From contig USLP01000021.1 in assembly GCA_900555525.1 (NCBI GenBank), positions 1 through 10,954 of the forward strand: DNA of 10,954 nt, written 5' to 3'. The stretch comes from an uncultured Eubacteriales bacterium (GTDB lineage Bacteria > Bacillota > Clostridia > UMGS1840). The notes beneath the pieces were generated by a model. It had not been told where the DNA came from. It saw only the letters and a list, made by a program, of their open reading frames with translations, and did no database searches. How positions within the stretch are numbered: position 1 is the stretch's first letter; every line of letters begins with the position of its first letter. The position numbers and the translations under genes are program-made. Shown here in pieces: positions 1 to 6,240 of this stretch.

Positions 1-666
1 CAAAAGGCGCTTACGCGCGAGGGTATGCCGTGGCACGTTGCTACAATGGTTACGCAGGTGGAGGTCGATGAAAATGACGATGCCTTTAAAAATCCGACAA
101 AACCTATAGGTATTTACTACACCGAGGACGAGGCAAAAAAACTTATGGCGGAAAATCCCGAAAAAGTTTATAGAGAGGACGCAGGCAGAGGGTACAGACG
201 TGTTGTCGCCTCTCCCCTTCCGAAAAATATAGTGGAAAAGGATTCTATTTTAAATCTTTTGGATAACGAATTTGTAGTAATTGCCTGCGGCGGAGGCGGC
301 ATCCCTGTAATAAAAACGCAGGACGGCTACAAAGGCGTCGACGCTGTTATAGATAAGGATTTTGCAAGCGCCTTGCTTGCGGAATCGGTTGACGCAAAGT
401 ATCTTTTTATTTTAACCGCTGTCGACCGAGTGTCGTTAAATTACGGAAAGCCTGATGAAAAAGTGCTTGAAAAAATGAGTGTAAAGGAAGCGGAACAATA
501 CTGCAACGAGGGGCATTTTGCTCCGGGCAGTATGCTCCCAAAGGTTAAAGCGGGAATAAAATTTGCAAAAAGCAAAAAAGGCAGACGTGCCGTCATTGCC
601 TCACTTGAAAAAGCGCCCCTTGCAATACAGGGACTTTCGGGAACAATAATAGAAGATGCGGACTAA
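1..666 (+). CDS. arcC: carbamate kinase, 5'-truncated by window edge
   Basis: This is the C-terminal 221 residues of carbamate kinase, a cytoplasmic enzyme of the amino-acid kinase family that interconverts ATP + carbamate and ADP + carbamoyl phosphate, usually as the ATP-yielding last step of arginine deiminase or related fermentation. The frame is open from base 1 (QKALTREGMPWH), so the Met at 25 is internal; about 90 N-terminal residues lie outside the window (family about 310 aa). Family motifs seen are MVTQVEVD followed by FKNPTKPIG, the nucleotide/carbamate loop VIACGGGGIPV, DKDFASALLAESV, LTAVDRVSLNYGKP and the C-terminal GHFAPGSMLPKVKAGIKF. The stop codon lies within the loop of a terminator hairpin, and the next gene (rho) converges on it. 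Whether arcA/arcB or a catabolic carbamoyltransferase lies upstream cannot be seen. Confidence 0.95.
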   Translation, partial: QKALTREGMPWHVATMVTQVEVDENDDAFKNPTKPIGIYYTEDEAKKLMAENPEKVYREDAGRGYRRVVASPLPKNIVEKDSILNLLDNEFVVIACGGGGIPVIKTQDGYKGVDAVIDKDFASALLAESVDAKYLFILTAVDRVSLNYGKPDEKVLEKMSVKEAEQYCNEGHFAPGSMLPKVKAGIKFAKSKKGRRAVIASLEKAPLAIQGLSGTIIEDAD

Positions 667-684
667 AATCCGCATCTTCTTTTT
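651..684 (+). terminator. intrinsic terminator between convergent arcC and rho
   Basis: A perfect 12-bp stem (651-662 with 669-680) has a 6-nt loop (663-668) containing most of the arcC stop codon and is followed by a short T tract (679-684 is mostly T). On the + strand it terminates arcC. The stem also lies just after the rho stop on the minus strand, where the following tract (TCTATTATTGTT) is a weaker U run, so it may act in both directions. Confidence 0.8.
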
Positions 685-2008
685 ATAAAGCTTTTTGAAT
701 CAGCTCCACAAATTCTTTATTATTTTTCGTACGTACAATATTTGAGATAAGCTTTTCCGTTACTTCATACGGGGGACATTCGTTGAATGCACGGCGTATG
801 GAATAAACGGCTTTCAGTTCATCTGTGCTCATGAGCAAATCTTCTCTTCTCGTTCCCGATTTATTTATATCGATTGCGGGGAATATTCTGCGCTCCGACA
901 TTTTTCTATCAAGATGAACCTCCATATTGCCTGTTCCCTTAAATTCCTCAAATATAACGTCGTCCATACGGCTTCCCGTTTCCACAAGCGCAGTTGCAAG
1001 AATCGTAAGGCTTCCGCCCTCACGCAGATTTCTTGCCGCACCGAAAAACTTTTTAGGTTTATGAAGCGCTCCGGGGTCAATACCGCCCGACAGCGTTTTT
1101 CCGCTTGAGGGAATGACAAGGTTATACGCTCTTGAAAGACGCGTTAAGCTATCAAGTAAAATAACAACATCTTTTTTATGTTCAACCAAACGCTTTGCAC
1201 GCTCCAAAACCATTTCCGCAACCTGAATGTGATGTTCGGGAAGCTGGTCAAAGGTTGAATAAATTATCTCACCTTTTATATTGTCTTTTATATCCGTAAC
1301 CTCTTCGGGACGTTCGTCAATCAAAAGTACAATAAGGTGTATGTCGGGGTAATTCTTTGTAATGCTGTTTGCTATTTCTTTCAGAAGCGTTGTTTTTCCT
1401 GCCTTGGGAGGCGATACTATCATACCTCTCTGCCCTTTTCCGATAGGAGAAACAAGGTCTATAAGACGCATTGAATATGACGCTCCCTGCGCCTCCAAAC
1501 GGATTCTTTCATCGGGGAAAATCGGCGTTAAATCATCAAAGTCCGTTCTGTGAATCGCCACCCCGGGGGCGTCTCCGTTTATGGTTTTTATATAAATAAG
1601 TGCGGGAAAACGCTCCCCGTCTCTCGGAGGTCTTGTGTTGCCGCAAACCATATCGCCCGTTTTTAAATTAAATTTTCTTATAAATGTCGGTGAAACATAG
1701 CAATCATCTGTTCCCGTTAAAAAGTTTTCACATCTTATAAATCCGAAGCCGTCCTCCAAAACCTGTATAACCCCGCTTATATCATTATTTTCATGCGTTT
1801 CTTTTTTTTGATTTTTTTCAGTCTTTTCAACCTTTTCGGCTTTTTCAAACTGTTCGTCCTCTGTCTGTTCTTCCGATTTTTTCGCAGAAAGCTTTTCGGA
1901 GGCACGCATTATAGTCTCGATAAGCTCGCTCTTTTTCAGCTTTGATATATTTTTTATGCCTTTTTCTTTAGCTATTTGCTTAAGCTCGGCAATTGTTTTT
2001 TCAGTCAT
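683..2008 (-). CDS. rho: transcription termination factor Rho
   Basis: Rho is a hexameric RNA-dependent ATPase/helicase that ends transcription at Rho-dependent sites. Domains in order, numbered from the chosen start: an N-terminal Rho/SAP-like helical motif (about 3-35, [13 protein letters not shown]), a Lys/Glu-rich charged linker (about 38-74), an OB-fold primary RNA-binding domain (about 77-145, with GFGFIR), and the RecA-like ATPase with Walker [10 protein letters not shown] (about 199-207, Lys205), [12 protein letters not shown], Walker [17 protein letters not shown], and the conserved [16 protein letters not shown] and [16 protein letters not shown]. Length is 441 aa, usual for the family with a short insert. 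The start is ATG at 2008 because AAAGGA sits 6 nt before it; a GTG 18 nt upstream (2026) would overlap the previous gene and has no ribosome binding site. The gene begins 2 bp after the deacetylase stop, so the two are probably co-transcribed and translationally coupled. No promoter is visible between them. Confidence 0.97.
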   Translation of the reverse strand: MTEKTIAELKQIAKEKGIKNISKLKKSELIETIMRASEKLSAKKSEEQTEDEQFEKAEKVEKTEKNQKKETHENNDISGVIQVLEDGFGFIRCENFLTGTDDCYVSPTFIRKFNLKTGDMVCGNTRPPRDGERFPALIYIKTINGDAPGVAIHRTDFDDLTPIFPDERIRLEAQGASYSMRLIDLVSPIGKGQRGMIVSPPKAGKTTLLKEIANSITKNYPDIHLIVLLIDERPEEVTDIKDNIKGEIIYSTFDQLPEHHIQVAEMVLERAKRLVEHKKDVVILLDSLTRLSRAYNLVIPSSGKTLSGGIDPGALHKPKKFFGAARNLREGGSLTILATALVETGSRMDDVIFEEFKGTGNMEVHLDRKMSERRIFPAIDINKSGTRREDLLMSTDELKAVYSIRRAFNECPPYEVTEKLISNIVRTKNNKEFVELIQKAL

Positions 2009-2010
2009 AT

Positions 2011-2985
2011 TTATTCCTTTCTGCACACTATCCTATCAAGCGAAGAAAATACATATCCCTTCGCTCTCAATCTGTCTATAATTTCTCCCAAGCCTTCCGC
2101 ATTATCCTTTGAAACGGCATGGAGAAGCAGGATACAGCCGTTATGAATACCTTTTTCAACGCTTTCTACGGCATAATCCTTTCCTTTTTGATTATTTGTT
2201 TCCCAATCTCTGTACGCAAAGCTCCAAAAAACGCTCCTATATCCCAGGGACTGCGCCGTATATAGCGAAGCCTGCGAATACTCGCCCATGGGCGGTCTGA
2301 AATATTTCATGGAATAACCGAATTTTGCCAGAACCTCATCATGCAAAACGGTTATCTCTTTTTTTGCTTCTTCATCGGTTAAAGTCGGCATTGATTTATG
2401 ATTGACCGAATGATTTCCGACTGTATGCCCTTCGTCTATCATTCGCTTTACAAGAGCGGGATTTTTATCAAGATACGGCTTTGTTACAAAAAACGTACAC
2501 GGGACTCCCTTTTCCCGCAAGGTATCTAAAATAGCAGGCGTATATCCGTTTTCATAACCCTCGTCCATAGTCAGATATATATTTGCCGTGTTTGCTCTGT
2601 CTATAAAAAACGCGCCGTAAGCAGTCATCATATCTTCATATTTCTTACCGATGGAAACCTGCTTATGCTCCGAATTGGGAGAATATCCAAAGCCGTGCTT
2701 TGTTCGGTCAAGAGCCTTAGCCGCAGCGACGGGCTTTTCTTGATTAGCCGCCGGCTTTTGTTCCGCCGTCTTCGGCTTTTGTTCTGCCGTATCGAGCTTT
2801 TCCTCAGGCTCTTTTTTTTCATTTTGTTGTTCTGCGAGGGGCTCTCGCAAGGCTGCGTCGGCTTCCTCCGTCTTAATTTCTCCGTTTTGGTTTTCTCCCG
2901 TCTCATTTATGGGGACAGCAGGATAATCGCACGAAGAAAGGATAAAAACCAACACACAAATAAAAGCTGAAATTATTCTTTTCAT
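2011..2985 (-). CDS. pdaA: PdaA-like polysaccharide deacetylase lipoprotein
   Basis: This is a secreted NodB-fold polysaccharide deacetylase most like PdaA, the N-acetylmuramic acid de-N-acetylase that makes muramic delta-lactam in spore cortex. Residues 1-19 form a lipoprotein signal ending in the lipobox LSSC (Cys19). A Glu/Lys/Pro-rich linker (about 30-90) contains two copies of TAEQKP. The NodB domain spans about 125-320: motif 1 TMDEGYENGY (Asp131, Glu132), zinc-type motif HSVNH (His182, His186), FRPPMGEYS (Arg230), the PdaA-typical WSFAYRDW and NNQKGK, and LLLHAVSKDNAE (His279). The longer N-terminus (324 aa against about 260 in B. subtilis PdaA) is the lipid anchor and spacer. GGAGAG lies 7 nt before the ATG. 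It is the first gene of an apparent pair with rho. No clear sigma-A promoter is visible in the 96 bp upstream. The fold is certain; cortex specificity is inferred from motif similarity. Confidence 0.88.
   Translation of the reverse strand: MKRIISAFICVLVFILSSCDYPAVPINETGENQNGEIKTEEADAALREPLAEQQNEKKEPEEKLDTAEQKPKTAEQKPAANQEKPVAAAKALDRTKHGFGYSPNSEHKQVSIGKKYEDMMTAYGAFFIDRANTANIYLTMDEGYENGYTPAILDTLREKGVPCTFFVTKPYLDKNPALVKRMIDEGHTVGNHSVNHKSMPTLTDEEAKKEITVLHDEVLAKFGYSMKYFRPPMGEYSQASLYTAQSLGYRSVFWSFAYRDWETNNQKGKDYAVESVEKGIHNGCILLLHAVSKDNAEGLGEIIDRLRAKGYVFSSLDRIVCRKE
2745..2795 (-). repeat. coding direct repeat (TAEQKP x2) in the linker of the deacetylase
   Basis: Two near-identical 21-nt units, read on the + strand as (T)CGGCTTTTGTT(C/T)(C/T)GCCGT, encode consecutive TAEQKP segments around residues 66-78 of the PdaA-like protein. 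Such short Glu/Lys/Pro repeats are typical flexible spacers between a lipid anchor and an extracellular enzyme domain, and copy number may vary between strains. Confidence 0.6.
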
Positions 2986-3034
2986 AGAATCTCTCCGTTC
3001 ATAATTTTGGAATTGAAGGACTTAAAATTTATGG

Positions 3035-3074
3035 AAAAACAATAAACATATTGCGGCGAAATATCGCCGCAATA
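3035..3074 (-). terminator. intrinsic terminator of degV
   Basis: Downstream of degV on the minus strand, an 11-bp perfect stem (3064-3074 with 3049-3059, core TTGCGGCGA) with a 4-nt loop is followed by the T-rich tract TGTTTATTGTTTTTC. On the + strand the hairpin is followed by CAAAAAAC rather than T, so it acts for degV only. Confidence 0.8.
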
Positions 3075-3081
3075 CAAAAAA

Positions 3082-3951
3082 CTATCTGTGTTCACCGACA
3101 AAGAAAAGCGCAAGAGTTCCCGGACCCGAATGAGCGCCTATAACAGGGTCAATGCAGTTTATAATTATATTATCGAATTTATATGTTTTTGAAAGTTCGT
3201 TTTTAACATACTCGGCATCCTCCAAGCAGTCTCCGTGAGAAATTGCAATTATGCTGTTTTCTCCGCTTATATTAAGCTCACGAAATTTATCAATGAGATA
3301 ATTCAAAGACTGCTTTCTGCCTCGCACCTTTCCGACGGGAATAAGCCTGCCCTCATCATCAACGTGCAAGACCGGTTTAATATTGAGAAGCGTTCCCATA
3401 AATGCCGTTGTTGTCGAAACTCTTCCGCCTCTTGACAGGAAGAACAAATCATCAACCGTAAACCAATGGCACAGCTTAAGACGCACATCATCAAGCATTT
3501 GCCGAATTTCCTCCATGTTCTTCCCCTCTTTTTTCATAACAGCGGCTTTGTAAACCAAAAGCCCCTGTCCCAAAGACGCCGCCAAGGAATCATATACAAC
3601 TATGTTTCTTTCGGGATATTTTTCTTTTATAAGTTCTGCCGCAACACGTGCCGATTGAACCGTACCCGAAAGTGCGCTCGAGATACCTATATAAAGCATA
3701 TCCGACCCGCTTTTTGCGGTTTTTTCAAAAATGTCTTCAAATGCTTCGGGAGAAACAAGCGAGGTCTTAACCTCCTCTTTTCTTCTCATCATATCATAAA
3801 ACTGCGAAAGATCTGTTTTCTTTCCCTTTTCATAGCTCTTATATTCAACGGAATTTACATAAAAACTGAGTGAAACAATTTTTATTCCGAAAGCTTCTAT
3901 AATTTCTTCGGGCAAATTTGCCGAAGTATCGGTTATAAGTTCAAACGCCAT
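3082..3951 (-). CDS. DegV family fatty-acid-binding protein
   Basis: DegV/FakB-type proteins are cytoplasmic two-domain proteins that bind a fatty acid and, in Firmicutes with FakA, present it for phosphorylation to acyl phosphate. Seen here (289 aa, usual length): the N-terminal ITDTSANLP (about 6-14), VKTSLVSPEAFEDIF, the lipid-site loop ISSALSGTVQSA (about 90-101), DSLAASLGQG, the FTVDDLFFLSRGGRVS segment (about 164-179) and the C-terminal DPVIGAHSGPG. The start is placed at ATG 3951, which has AAGGCGG 8 nt upstream; an in-frame GTG at 3960 would fall on that ribosome binding site. It has its own promoter and terminator and looks monocistronic. No fakA is in the window, so which lipid it serves is unknown. 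Several DegV paralogues per genome are usual, so no gene symbol is given. Confidence 0.94.
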   Translation of the reverse strand: MAFELITDTSANLPEEIIEAFGIKIVSLSFYVNSVEYKSYEKGKKTDLSQFYDMMRRKEEVKTSLVSPEAFEDIFEKTAKSGSDMLYIGISSALSGTVQSARVAAELIKEKYPERNIVVYDSLAASLGQGLLVYKAAVMKKEGKNMEEIRQMLDDVRLKLCHWFTVDDLFFLSRGGRVSTTTAFMGTLLNIKPVLHVDDEGRLIPVGKVRGRKQSLNYLIDKFRELNISGENSIIAISHGDCLEDAEYVKNELSKTYKFDNIIINCIDPVIGAHSGPGTLALFFVGEHR

Positions 3952-3983
3952 TTTGCACACCGCCTTATCTTTATATCATTACT

Positions 3984-4012
3984 ATGTTACCAAATTTTTT
4001 CTGCTGTGTCAA
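3984..4012 (-). promoter_or_regulatory. sigma-A promoter of degV
   Basis: On the minus strand, a perfect -35 TTGACA (4007-4012) lies 17 bp from a -10 TAACAT (3984-3989). The expected start of transcription is near 3977, about 25 nt before the chosen degV start codon. Confidence 0.8.
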
Positions 4013-4052
4013 TAGTTTTCATAAAAAAAACAAATAATTTTTGCAAAAACGA

Positions 4053-4081
4053 TTGAAATTATTCGATATATATGATATACT
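4053..4081 (+). promoter_or_regulatory. sigma-A promoter of the DUF1836 gene
   Basis: TTGAAA (4053-4058), a 17-bp spacer and TATACT (4076-4081) form a near-consensus promoter, divergent from the degV promoter 41 bp away. The predicted transcript would start near 4088, which places the ribosome binding site AAAGGA right at the 5' end of the mRNA, an unusually short leader. Confidence 0.7.
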
Positions 4082-4096
4082 GTATAAAAAGGACTG

Positions 4097-4663
4097 ATGA
4101 TTGTGAGTAATATTATAAAATTAACAAAAAACAAACTTGAAATATATGAAAAAAATTTTGAAACTCATAGCCTGCCCTCCTGGGAGGAACTTCCCGAAAT
4201 AGGTCTATATATGGATCAGGTTATTATACTTATGAATAAATATCTCGGATTATTCTATGGCGAAGGTATGGGCGATAAATTTATAACACCGTCTATCATA
4301 AATAATTATGTTAAGCTTAAGGTTATTCCCTCTCCCGTAAAAAAGAAATATTCGAGAACGCACCTTGCGTTTATCATTATGGTATGTATATTAAAGCAAT
4401 GTCTTAACATTTCGGTTATACAGCGCATTATTCCCGTAGATTTGACTGAAGATGAGCTTAAAGCTTTTTATGACACATTCAGACAGTACGAAAAGAGAAT
4501 CACGGACGAAAACACTGCAAGAATCAAAGACGCATACTTAAAAAAAGAAGCATCGGAAAAAGATTTCAATTCGATTATGCGCGAGCTTGCCCTCGAATCG
4601 GCGCTGTCCGCAAACATATTCAAAATTTTTACCGATATTTTCACACCTCCCGAAAAGGAGTAA
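4097..4663 (+). CDS. DUF1836 family protein, putative MerR-like DNA-binding protein
   Basis: This 188-aa soluble protein has the DUF1836 pattern: LPSWEELPEIGLYMDQV (about 26-42), ITPSIINNYVKLKVIPSP (about 63-80), and KKKYSRTHLAFIIMVCILKQ followed by ISVIQRI (about 82-111). The family has no established function. The order of a helix with ITPS-x-INNYV, a short IPSP turn, then YSRTHL and a long helix resembles the winged-helix head of MerR regulators, so a DNA-binding role is inferred. The C-terminal half (about 116-188) is charged and helical, with no recognised effector domain. The ATG at 4097 is only 3 nt after AAAAAGGA; an in-frame GTG at 4103 has a more normal 9-nt spacing, so the true start may be 4103. 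It is transcribed alone from its own promoter and ends at a terminator. Confidence 0.85.
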   Translation: MIVSNIIKLTKNKLEIYEKNFETHSLPSWEELPEIGLYMDQVIILMNKYLGLFYGEGMGDKFITPSIINNYVKLKVIPSPVKKKYSRTHLAFIIMVCILKQCLNISVIQRIIPVDLTEDELKAFYDTFRQYEKRITDENTARIKDAYLKKEASEKDFNSIMRELALESALSANIFKIFTDIFTPPEKE

Positions 4664-4665
4664 TC

Positions 4666-4692
4666 GGCAGGCACGGCTGTGTCTGCTTTTTT
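4666..4692 (+). terminator. intrinsic terminator after the DUF1836 gene
   Basis: An 8-bp stem (4667-4674 with 4679-4686, one G-U pair, loop GGCT) is followed directly by TTTTTT (4687-4692), 3 nt after the DUF1836 stop. It separates this gene from the downstream sigma factor operon. The AT-rich stretch after it (to about 4720) contains TATAAA-like sequences but no convincing -35. Confidence 0.8.
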
Positions 4693-4794
4693 ATAAAATT
4701 TAAAAATTTTTTATAAAAAATGCGAACCTTTTTTATTTTCGCGACAATATATAGTGAAAGAAGGCAATCGAAACGGCAGAAAGGAACGGCTAAA

Positions 4795-5310
4795 ATGGAC
4801 AGTAAAAAGATATCCGATTTTGTTGACAGCTACGGAAAAGACGTTTACGGATTTTGCATTTATCTTACGAAAGGAACGCTTATCGAGCCTGATGATTTAT
4901 ATCAAGAGATATTCCTGACGGCTATGGAAAAAGCCTCCAAAATTGACAGTGAAAAAAACGTAAAAGCTTATCTTTTCGGAATTGCTGTAAAAATCTTCAA
5001 AAATGAACAGCGCAGGTACATACGAAAAAGCTTATCCTCGGTTTCCATGGACGACGATAACGCAATAACAATAAAAAGCACGGACAATACCGAAGAAACG
5101 TATATCTTAAACGAAGAATACGAGCATCTGCGGGAAGCTGTTTCTGCTCTTGGCGATATGTACAGACTGCCGATACTGCTGTTTTACAATGCCGAGCTTT
5201 CGATAAGCGAGATTGCCAAAATTTTAAAATGTCCGCAGGGAACAGTAAAACGACGGCTTTTTACCGCCAAAAAAATCTTAAAAAATCAGCTTTCGGACGC
5301 TGATGTCTGA
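4795..5310 (+). CDS. sigV: ECF-family RNA polymerase sigma factor, SigV-like
   Basis: This is a 171-aa extracytoplasmic-function sigma factor that would direct RNA polymerase to stress promoters once freed from its membrane anti-sigma. Region 2 spans about 9-75 (DVYGFCIYL, then PDDLYQEIFLTAMEKA and VKAYLFGIAVKIFKNEQRR). A variable Asp/Ser linker (about 78-105) leads to region 4 (about 112-166), whose helix-turn-helix reads SISEIAKILKCPQGTVKRRL. The start is ATG 4795, with AAAGGA 9 nt upstream; an upstream in-frame ATG at 4720 would add 25 Arg/Lys-rich residues without a ribosome binding site. The anti-sigma gene begins 18 bp after its stop. Assignment to the SigV type rests mainly on that partner; clostridia can carry several such pairs, so strict orthology to B. 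subtilis sigV is not shown. Self-activation is possible (an ECF-like GAACC element lies at 4724). Confidence 0.85.
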   Translation: MDSKKISDFVDSYGKDVYGFCIYLTKGTLIEPDDLYQEIFLTAMEKASKIDSEKNVKAYLFGIAVKIFKNEQRRYIRKSLSSVSMDDDNAITIKSTDNTEETYILNEEYEHLREAVSALGDMYRLPILLFYNAELSISEIAKILKCPQGTVKRRLFTAKKILKNQLSDADV

Positions 5311-5328
5311 AAAGAAAGGGTGTATGAT

Positions 5329-6171
5329 ATGAAAGATATTGAAAAGCTGTTAAAAAACGGACTTAAAACAAGCTTTGCTCCAAACAGCGAGCTTAATAAC
5401 AAACTGAAAGGAAAGATGTATATGAAAAATGAAACAAAAAAGAAAAACGTGTTCACTTCGGGATTTTTCAAAACCGCATATGCTGTTTTGGGAATATGCG
5501 CCGTATTCACAGGAGCGGTAAATTTAAGTCCTGCATTTGCAAAATCAATGGAAAACATTCCTGTTTTGGGAACTCTCACACGTGTTGTTACCTTCAGAAC
5601 TTATGATGACAGCGAACAAAACTTTAAGGCTCATGTGGAAATTCCCGAAATTGAAAACCTGGGTGGTCTGACAGAGGAAATCAACAAGCAAATCAACGAC
5701 TATGCGGAAGAAATTATAAAAACCTACGAGGATGACAAAGAGGCTTCAAACGGCTTGGGGCATTATAATTTAACATCGAATTACACCGTGCTTACAAATA
5801 ACGACAGATATTTTTCCATAAAAATTCAAACGGAAATATCAATGGCAAGCACAAACGCATTCAACAAGTTTTTCACAATTGACAAAAAGAAAGAAAAGCT
5901 CGTTACGCTTGACGATCTTTACGGTTCAGACCCCGACTACAAAAAGAAGCTGTATGATAACATTGTAAGCCAAATGACAGAGCAAATGAAAAAAGACGAC
6001 AGCGTTACGTATTTTTTGGGTGATGATGAATTCGGCTTTGCATTTAAGGAAATAACGGGCAAAGAAAACTTTTATATAAACGATGCGGACGAGGTTATAA
6101 TTTCGTTTGACAAATATGAGGTTGCTCCCGGCGCTATGGGTATATGCGAATTTAATGTGGGAAAATTTTAA
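5329..6171 (+). CDS. rsiV: RsiV-type transmembrane anti-sigma factor (DUF3298 domain)
   Basis: This 280-aa type II membrane protein is predicted to hold the preceding sigma factor inactive. Order: a cytoplasmic Lys-rich sigma-binding segment (1-45), one membrane helix (about 46-66), a possible signal-peptidase site AFA (69-71), the SMENIPVLGTLTRVVTFR juxtamembrane stretch shared with RsiV, and an extracellular DUF3298/RsiV domain (about 95-280) ending in ENFYINDADEVIISFDKYEV and APGAMG. B. subtilis RsiV has the same plan and near-identical end motif. There and in C. difficile it binds lysozyme and is then cleaved by signal peptidase and the intramembrane protease RasP, releasing SigV. Lysozyme binding here is inferred from homology. 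ATG 5329 has AAAGGG 8 nt upstream and is preferred to GTG 5320, which overlaps that site. The serpin gene follows after 69 bp with no terminator between. Confidence 0.87.
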   Translation: MKDIEKLLKNGLKTSFAPNSELNNKLKGKMYMKNETKKKNVFTSGFFKTAYAVLGICAVFTGAVNLSPAFAKSMENIPVLGTLTRVVTFRTYDDSEQNFKAHVEIPEIENLGGLTEEINKQINDYAEEIIKTYEDDKEASNGLGHYNLTSNYTVLTNNDRYFSIKIQTEISMASTNAFNKFFTIDKKKEKLVTLDDLYGSDPDYKKKLYDNIVSQMTEQMKKDDSVTYFLGDDEFGFAFKEITGKENFYINDADEVIISFDKYEVAPGAMGICEFNVGKF

Positions 6172-6240
6172 ATCTTATGCAACATTTTCCACATTCAAAA
6201 AGTGTTATATATGAAAACTACATTTGAAAGGACCGATAAT

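Noticed and set aside
2665..2970. A hydrophobic 101-residue + strand open frame opposite the deacetylase signal and linker
   Set aside because: Its Leu/Arg/Phe-rich makeup is what the reverse complement of a Glu/Lys-rich linker gives; there is no independent evidence of coding.
3466..3873. A 135-residue + strand open frame inside degV
   Set aside because: It is antisense to a well-supported DegV gene, with unstructured Phe/Arg/Lys-rich composition and no domain.
4720..4794. A longer N-terminus for the sigma factor from ATG 4720
   Set aside because: It adds 25 basic residues absent from ECF sigma factors and lacks a ribosome binding site, whereas ATG 4795 has one.
6157..6192. An imperfect inverted repeat (GTGGGAAAAT / ATTTTCCAC) between rsiV and the serpin
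   Set aside because: The loop is large and no T run follows, so it is not an intrinsic terminator. It does not argue against co-transcription.
6183..6211. A TATATA before the serpin that could be a -10 element
   Set aside because: No acceptable -35 sequence lies 16-18 bp upstream (the position reads CATTTT), so an independent promoter is not supported.
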